From Morchella semilibera (taxonomy: Eukaryota > Ascomycota > Pezizomycetes > Pezizales > Morchellaceae): a stretch of DNA of 64,000 nt. Positions 57,001 through 64,000 of the stretch are shown piece by piece (the stretch's first letter is position 1; every line of letters starts with the position of its first letter). The translations under genes and the position numbers were made by a program. The notes under the pieces are model-generated. The model made no database searches. It was given only the letters and a program-made list of their open reading frames with translations, and was not told the origin of the DNA. The stretch lies in the NCBI GenBank assembly GCA_009192285.1, contig CM018603.1:4705793-4769792 (forward strand), given 5' to 3'.

Positions 57001-57900
57001 TAACTCTAACAATGTAAACTATTGTCCCTAGATGCCTCCGAAGCTTGGCAATAGCATTCTCTAACTTAGCTTTAAATACCCGACAGACAATTACTGGTAT
57101 ATTTGAAGCAGTCTGTCCAGGATGCAATCGTGATTTAATCTCTGGCCAGTTGGAATTTGTTGTAATTTAATAAAGATGGAGGGTTTGCCTCTTGATCTAC
57201 AGATAGCAAGAGAGTTGGCTACTTCATTTCATGTCCATGTTCGGGAGCCTAAAAACGAATTAGGTAGCATCGTGCCTTTCTCAAATGGTAAACCCACTAC
57301 TGCCTCTGTATCTGCAGATTGTTGAATATACTGTCTCTCTCTTCCCCTTGGTATATAATACAATCTCTCATCCTCCACCCTTGAGTACATGTCCACTAAG
57401 TACTCCCCACATAATCTACCAAACCTAAGAAATCTATCCTCTGTTGTAAGCCTGCCATATACCATCGTATTTGACTGAAAATCAGATTTGCAGTCCCAAC
57501 CAGGTGTACAATGAGGAAATAATACAGGATATTGTAATGGCTCGTAAAGAGGACTTAGTATACTGATAGCTTTAGTATGATCGAGAATGTCGTTGTAAAC
57601 TAATACACTCCGAGGATAGACTGTCTGGATTTTAGTGGCATGTATAATCGCAGCTATCTCCCCACAGATGTTGGAGTATATAATTCAAGTAAAAGTGGAG
57701 TATCTGGGGCAGTAATGAATGCTGCTCGGAAGTGGTGTACAAAAGAATTGGCTTCCTCTAGTAGGTTTCAGAAGCTGGTAACATAGAAGATGGCACACCA
57801 AGATCAAGAGCCAGTGCGTCTCTTGAATCTTCATCGTGAAAAACCATCGTATTGAATGTTGTCCTTGATTAGCATTCAGCAATTGATGATATACTCATCC
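54060..57900 (-). pseudogene. Helitron Rep-helicase (RepHel) relic
   Basis: Minus strand. From 57900 it reads an N-terminal region with LYEPLQYPVLFPH and RLTTEDRFLRFGRL, then the HUH nuclease motif H-A-H (GLPHAHIVI, codons at 56966-56974). Next are YLYKYLFKGPD and INARYLSASEVA (56430-56610), with an intron near 56900. It continues RTGELFYLQPLLLHRAVYSF and, near 55500, the Walker A loop G-K-A-G-W-G-K-T of a PIF1 helicase. Then come GLGDFRQVAPV (near 55100) and RTPVFTHGQLY with SRVRNRDN (54100-54220) at the end. HUH nuclease followed by SF1B helicase is unique to Helitrons, which replicate by rolling circle. Stops and frame breaks show it is inactive. Neither end of the element could be fixed. 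Confidence 0.85.
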
Positions 57901-58585
57901 TGTAATAGCCACATTGGAGGGTGTTGGTACTGTTGAAACCCCCTGTAACTCCCAAAATTGAAAATGAAAAGATATTGTTGAGCTTTTGACTGATCGTACT
58001 CAGTTGACCAATATATTGCTCAAATTCAATCTCAATATCGAGAGGATAGAATGGTAAGGAAGGTAGTTTGTATTTTCTATTAGTACAACATCAACCATTT
58101 GTCTCACTGTTTAATAAGGCAGCATTACAGTAGTTACAGTGTTTGGACCAATTAGTAATTTATGGTCGGAGTTGTATTGTTTTGATAGGTAAAGTGTCCC
58201 ACCAAATGACCAGCAATTGCTCGGTGACTCATTTGGTTGTATATTGCTTTGGTTTCAGGTAGTTTGTTGACGATCCCTAATCTGATGCCCAGCTCAAAAA
58301 TTTAGTCGTATCTGTATTTGATTTAATTGAAAGCTGTTGGAGGCTTGAGAAATTCTTTTCCTTCTCATTTGGATACGATTTGCATGCCTATGATCCTCGA
58401 TTGATTGTCTGGAATTTGTTTTTGGCATTGTAAAATAAAATATTATATTGATTCTCAAAAGGTATTATAGACTTCCCGAAAGAGATATGCAAGCCCTATT
58501 TATATCCTGATAATACTATATATTTCTCCCAAAAAGTAAACTAAGTAACAATGATCCCGAAACCTGACATTATAACAAACATTAT

Positions 58586-59551
58586 CTAATCAGAACCAAC
58601 ATCCTCAATAGCTCCATCCTCCAAACTTTCAAAATCGTCATCAATAGAACAGTCATTAGATACACTTGTAGCCTTTCTGTTGACTGGTGTATGAGGTTGC
58701 GAAACAAGAGATGAGCTAACAGCAACTTTTTGAGGGGTAAGGGAACTTGAGTACAAACTTGAATCATCTATTGTAAATCTTTTTTGAACCCAAGCACTCC
58801 AAGATCTTCCAACCTTATTTGACTCTGGCTTTCCCAATATTTGCCCACCAGATCCTCCCCCAAACCCTGATTGCATAACCGAAATATAATTCAATGACGA
58901 TACCAAACCAACCAAGAAAAGAATGTAATGATGCATTATCGATGACTACTCTGCCAATTAAACTTCCAGTGATTTGAATAATACTATCAATTTGATATAG
59001 CTTTGTACTCTCCCATCTCTTGTCTGGTGGTATATACCACCTAATCACAAAGTACTTTCGGGAGGCTGATTTAGAAGCAGCCTCCAAGTCATAGTAGGAT
59101 GATCGTAAATCAAAAGACCTCCAGCCAGTAGAAAGAGAACTAATAGTACCTTTAGGCTGTCCAACAACTTTCTCGACTGAGTATATAGTGGTACATGGGG
59201 GTGCAGGTGCTATGTCGTCAAATCGTGGATGTGTAGGATCACCAGCAAACCTAAATAGAAAAACATTAGTTATAATATCATACATAGAAATTAATTCACT
59301 TACTCGTTCTTATTTAGCAAGGTTAAAACTACTGGTTTCTCTTTACCCATATCGCAAAACCTACGTGAACATATAGCAACAGGGTTTTCGGTAGGTTCTA
59401 AAAGCGAATCGTTGATAAAACAAACAATACGACATGGTATATCTTCTTCATCAATCACTAAAGAGGGTAAACCTTCACTCCAGTAAAATGGAGTTGAATC
59501 GTAGATTTTAAGATAACCAATCTTGTCTGTCTTATTGATGAATTCGACCAT
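58586..59551 (-). CDS. OB-fold-like gene beside the Helitron
   Basis: Minus strand; exon 1 is 59551-59304 and exon 2 begins at 59250. The 53-nt intron has GTAAGT, CTAAT branch and TTTAG, and joins in frame (NKNEFAGDP). Exon 2 continues FDDIAPAPP, the repeated strand-rich region and a segment (WYIPPDKRW, IQITGSLIGRVVIDNASLH) that resembles an OB fold, as in single-strand DNA binding proteins. A one-base frame change near 58935 leads to a Gly-rich linker (GFGGGSGGQ) and an acidic C-terminus (DDDFESLEDG) ending at 58586, a layout typical of SSB tails. It is otherwise uninterrupted. Its orientation matches the Helitron gene downstream, and it may have been its accessory ssDNA-binding protein (inference). 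No family certain. Confidence 0.5.
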
Positions 59552-59744
59552 GCAATGAATTTCAGTAGAGGCATTATGGTATTAGGTATAGTAGGCAAAG
59601 AGTCTTTAGAATTAGGTGGTGAAGATAAAAAATGTGCGATCAAGACTTATTTTAAACTACAATCCTAACTATTATAATAACAATATCAATATTTACTTAT
59701 GTGCCGAATCATCAATTATATCAATATAGAAAAAAGAAAGCTTT

Positions 59745-60650
59745 CGAATATCCCCAATTGTTAATATTAATATAAGCAAAAATGAAAGTCCTGAATACCA
59801 ATACACATAAAGCATTGACCCCTAATTGCCATCAATATCAATATAAGCAAAAAGCAAAGCCCCGATTACAAATATATATAGAGCATGGACCTCTAATTAC
59901 CACCAATATCAATATAAGCAAAAAGCAAATCCCCGAAATAGATATATAAAACATGGTTGTCCCGGCGTCTTGGCATCAGTACTGAGGGTTTGGTAGTCGA
60001 AGTGCTGTTGTGATCGTTCAGGTATTGTTAAGCGAGAAAGGGGTGTGCTTAAAAGGGGATGTCGTCATGGGATTCTAGGAAGTTTGATGGTGTGATGGAT
60101 TTGTAATGTAAATAGCAGAGGTGGTGGGGAGAAATACGAGGTGTGGTTGCGATAGATTTTTATGGGTTTCTATGAGCAGACGTACGAGTTATAGTGGACT
60201 GGTGAAGGAGAGGTGTTAAATAGCAGGGATCAGTGTTTTCCTTAGTTCTTTCTTTCTTTCCCCCTCTGTCTCATCTTCCTATTATCTCGATACATGGGAA
60301 TCCACTCCTATTTCTAAGCTATAGCCTCTTGTACCCAAAATTCTGTCTCCTAAAGAGGACACCCATAGCACCTCTCATCGTTCTCGTTGAGGTCCATCCG
60401 GTCCTCACACTCTCTGCCTTGTGCTCTTGTGCCTTTGCCCTTGCCTTTGCCTTCACCGGTGCCTGTGCTTGTGCCTGCCCGGTGTTGCCCCTGTCTTTGT
60501 CGGTCTCCTCGTCACGTAGACTGTGCTCCTCGAGTCCTTCTGCGTCATCATTGTCATCCTCTACTTTGCGTCGGGTTACTCCGTCACAATGGTCCCCTAA
60601 TCGACACCAATATCAATATAAGCAAAAAGCAAAGCTTTAGTACAGGCCAA
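59745..60650. repeat. Tandem repeat of about 70 bp, split by an LTR
   Basis: Four units containing CAATATCAATATAAGCAAAA and ATATATAAAGCATGG: 59745-59820, 59820-59890, 59890-59957 and, after the LTR, 60594-60650. They lie upstream of the OB-fold-like gene. Confidence 0.75.
59958..60588 (-). mobile_element. Solo LTR, family C, copy 6
   Basis: 631 bp, ends TGTCCCGG and CCGTCACA on the plus strand, perfect ATGGT duplication at 59953-59957 and 60589-60593, inserted in the 70-bp repeat array. Confidence 0.95.
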
Positions 60651-60989
60651 AAAGCAATATACCCAACTCAATACTAATACCTGGCCAATCAAAACCTTTA
60701 AAATACACATTGCATATCAGTATATTTATATACTTATAAGATAGCCTCCGAAGCCACTTCACTGACCTATCCCCTGGAAACTCATAGAAACGCAAAATGC
60801 AATACTCTATTAGAAATACATGCATACTGTTGACTCATAGAATCACTGTATAGAAACCCATAGAATACCAAGAACAACTGGGACAAATCCTTCTTCCTGT
60901 AACATTGCTAATTATGTTCTACACTGTAATAGAGCTATCCAGATTTGTATCTATATGGGATGAAGAGTTGAGTAATGCAAACTTCTTAG

Positions 60990-61669
60990 ATCTGTAACAG
61001 TGAATCAACTGTATCGAAAACAATTAAGTGAAAGGGTTGGTCACTGAAGCAGATGCAAGAGGTTGTACGGGAACAAAGTGGACCTCTAACAGAGGAATGG
61101 ATTATTCGTCCCTCAGAGTGGAAAACTAAGAAAATGATGTTTCTTAATGAATTGGCTTCAAACAAAAGGACTACGAATTACAAAAGGGGTTGAGCACTGA
61201 TAGGGGTTACATCACAAATCTATCCTCCAGGCAAAAGATCACAACGACAGTCTATTCTTCCATGCTCTACAATCGACAGATACATGATATGGGAAATAAT
61301 TCCAAGTCATTCAATACTGAAAGGTTTAATCAATTTGTGAAAGCTAAAGTGAGTATAATATTCTAAACAATTATATTTTTAAGCTAATTATAAATAGAGA
61401 TTCTACTTTTGACATCGCCATTCCCTGAACCAAGATTTCTTTTGATAATGGACAATTGTATAACACAAAGATTTCAAGATCTTAACGATATTTGTTCAGA
61501 TTCAGGTGTAATTTTAGCTTTTTTACCACTTTATTCTCCAAACTACAACCCTATTGAAGAGTCTTTTCATGATTTACAAGCTTGTATAAAAGTAATCGGG
61601 ATTTGTTATCATCATATATTGATGATTCTCAGAGTTATTTGGAATTCGAGGAGTGCAAGAACTGGCTGA
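60990..61669 (+). pseudogene. DDE_3 transposase relic
   Basis: Plus-strand relic of a second Tc1/IS630-type transposase. The intron at 61349-61397 has a GTGAGT donor and ATAG acceptor. Before it are readable fragments (TSQIYPPGKR, SILPCSTIDRYM). After it come FLLIMDNCITQ, with the second catalytic Asp near 61450, and FLPLYSPNYNPIEESF with the Asn-Pro-Ile-Glu signature and third acidic residue. It ends in a helix cut by the solo LTR at 61674. Several stops. It differs from the relic at 37970-38872. Confidence 0.75.
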
Positions 61670-61673
61670 TAAG

Positions 61674-62272
61674 TGTTACGGAGCAACACGGAGACGATAA
61701 ACAAGAGAGCCCAGGCACACAACCGAGGCGAGGCGAGGGTGAAGACAAGGCACAAGGGCGAGGCGATCTATCCAAGAAGTAGGGTCGTAGGGCAGAGAGT
61801 CCAGATGGCCTCTCGGACAAGGTTATGGAGACGAAGGTACCAGTAGATGATACGCACTACTGTCATGAGCTATGGTTGAGACGAAACGAGGCGGGGCGAG
61901 ACGAGGACGAGAGCGATGACGAAGACAAGGACGAAGACGAAGTAAACTACTATGAGGGACCCACAAGGGTCTTGGCCGCGACTATAACTATGACGCAATA
62001 TATTCAGAAACAAAGACACAAGGTAGAACGAAACTAAACCGTAGGGTTGATAACAGGAAGAACACGTAAGGAAAGAAGAGAAAGAAAAGAACAAAGGAAA
62101 GGCTCATAGCAATATATATATACCCCTCCTAATCCCCTGTACAATTATGACTAATCATATTATGTAACGGAAACCCATAGAAACTCCAAGAACTCAAAAG
62201 AAATAACACCACAACCAAAAACCCATTCTCCAATATCCTTCTCCTCCGCGAAGTCCATAGTACACCGTGATA
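61674..62272 (+). mobile_element. Solo LTR, family B, copy 3
   Basis: 599 bp, TGTTACGG to CCGTGATA, perfect ATAAG duplication at 61669-61673 and 62273-62277. Contains a TATATATATA word. Inserted behind the DDE_3 relic. Confidence 0.95.
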
Positions 62273-62299
62273 ATAAGGTTCATAGGCTCTTTGCAAACT

Positions 62300-62686
62300 C
62301 ATATATGGTGCGGCGCGTCTTAAAGGTGACATGTCGGTATTTCAGCTGGAACAATCTTGGCTACTCCGAATGCTTTTGAACCAATTGGAGCATTGTAATC
62401 CAGCCACTTTATGGCTATCTTAGCCACAACTCTGTGGTGGAGGGGTATAAATGGTTATAATACTGTTCCACTTCACCAGGTCTTGGCGCTTTTTACATAC
62501 AAAAACAGGTAAAATGGCATCGCTAATAACTTTTTAATAAGACAAGATATCAAAAATCTATGAAGCCAAATCTTTATCATACCTATACCTACAATTTGGG
62601 TTCATAGATTTTTGATATCCTGTCTGGTTAAAAAGTTATTCGTAGTGCAATTTATGTCACCTTTAAGGCGCGCCGCACCATATATG
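62300..62686. mobile_element. TIR element with internal hairpin
   Basis: About 387-bp element with 33-bp terminal inverted repeats (CATATATGGTGCGGCGCG... at left, inverse at right), one mismatch. Between the ends 62525-62570 and 62595-62640 form a second, imperfect inverted repeat of about 46 bases around a 24-base loop. TA/TATA flanks suit a Tc1/mariner-type target, by inference. No coding frame. Confidence 0.8.
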
Positions 62687-64000
62687 TATAAAGTAAATTG
62701 ATGAATTAATATATATATATATAACATAATTTAACCGATAGTAAACTAATAAAGATAATGAATACTTTTTAATACCTATTCTTTAAAAACTTCAATGATT
62801 TAGACTAACATGTCATGGAACATACTTAGCAGCGTTGCAGGAAGAAACATTGGTTAGTATTAGGGTGTCGCACCAGACCACTAGAGTAGTACTTTGAAGA
62901 GCTCAGGGTCGGAAACACTAACTGCAAAGGTAGAGAGGAACGGGGTCACTTCAGTCTAAACGTAACTAGAATCTCCGTTGTCCGATGCTAGTCCGACGAG
63001 TATAGAAAGTTGTTTGGATCGGAGTGATGCTAACACGAAGATTGGTTCAGGTAGATATTTTCAAGAATCACTAAGAGTGTATAGAATAGAGGTAATAGAT
63101 TTATATCGTTAAGACTCTTTCTTCATCGATAATGATTTTAACAAAGTCGGAGAATGACACTGTATTTATATCCCGCGCAAATGTCACGCGGACTAAAAAC
63201 TATCATTACAACAAATATGTGGGAGACCCAGAAGACCCTGATAACGCCAAAAAAACCAAACACCAACGCCAACGTTCCCAACGCGCTTAAATCCTCAGTG
63301 TTACAATATGCTATGCATGTACCCAGGGTTTTTCGTCAGCGGGGAAGTGGCCGGGTTCAGCCTACCTGTACGTCGTTAGTACCCCAATAGGGGCTCGACT
63401 CATCGCCAACGCGGGGGTAGGGAGGTCTTTTCCTGTGATGTAATCTACGATCACTAATGAGGCAATGGCTCAACATATAGGACTGTTATCGGGCTTAGGT
63501 ACCGGGAAGGGGGGGGGGGGATAAGATGGTGGGGTAGTCTTGAGAAGACCTTTCACTCAGCATCAGGCTTTCTCGAAACTTCGCCGTTTGATCAGGATTT
63601 GATACGCGATTGAGTCCCAAGAGCGGTGCTTGCTCTGCGAACTGCTGGACCCCCCCTAATACTTTTGTATATACCATATTGCTCTGTATAGCCATACACT
63701 ACCACGTATGCCAATCGTGTCCTGAGCCAGACGTCTTTCTTGTTGGCCGTACCCGTAATTCTCGAAAAAAGAAAAAGAAGGACGGTGGCGCAAGGCTTTT
63801 GATAAGTAATTAACAGGAAGACCTCTCCCCTGTCCGAAATTTTCATGGGGTCCTTATAGGAATTTTATTCTATATAATTCATGAGACATATATTATATGA
63901 ATGAAATGGCTCCTGGACACAAGAAAGCGGGGTGGGGGGTTTTTTTAAACAGGTCATCTTTGTGACCTTCTACACCCCCTGGTGATTCCGGCAACTCCGG
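62687..64000. other. No gene recognised
   Basis: AT-rich, with a TA run at 62711-62722, a G run near 63510 and no coding frame with a motif. The last kilobase resembles the featureless DNA at the start of the window. Confidence 0.35.

Overview
The window looks like nuclear DNA of a filamentous ascomycete with a transposon-bloated genome. The evidence is short introns (47-76 nt) with GT..AG borders and CTAAY/TACTAAC branch sites, a NACHT-ankyrin (fungal NLR) gene, an H-type lectin gene, and very many retro- and DNA transposons. A truffle-like Pezizomycete would fit, but that is inference; no rRNA, tRNA or mitochondrial marker is present to test it.

Layout. 1-9.6 kb: three small orphan genes (3409-3903 +, 4832-5251 -, 6922-7611 +) in otherwise gene-free DNA; the first two look like distant paralogues. 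9.6-11.8 kb: an NLR gene on the minus strand, cut between NACHT and ankyrin parts by a near-perfect 187-bp palindromic duplication. 11.8-22 kb: mostly featureless, with two copies of a terminal-inverted-repeat MITE and a four-exon coiled-coil plus H-type lectin gene. 22.26-29.74 kb: a complete, apparently recent Ty3/gypsy retrotransposon with identical 393-bp LTRs and a perfect TAACC duplication. Its pol is a separate frame 380 nt downstream of gag with its own TATA-like box, and an extra frame precedes gag. 30-37 kb: two intron-containing orphan genes and one exon fragment.

37.9-62.7 kb is a transposon graveyard. It holds decayed Tc1-like (two), hAT and Helitron genes, a pogo-type MITE, a long inverted-repeat structure and an asymmetric TIR element. 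Into these, solo LTRs of four families landed, often inside one another. All but one keep target duplications that let the order of events be read. The host element is always older than its insert.

The most interesting segment is 51.5-60.7 kb. It holds a decayed plus-strand gene whose last exons look like a 2OG-Fe(II) (TET/JBP-type) dioxygenase, tail-to-tail with a Helitron Rep-helicase relic, a nearly intact OB-fold-like gene behind it, and minisatellites between and beyond them. Whether this was one element carrying a DNA-modifying enzyme or chance neighbours cannot be decided from one copy.
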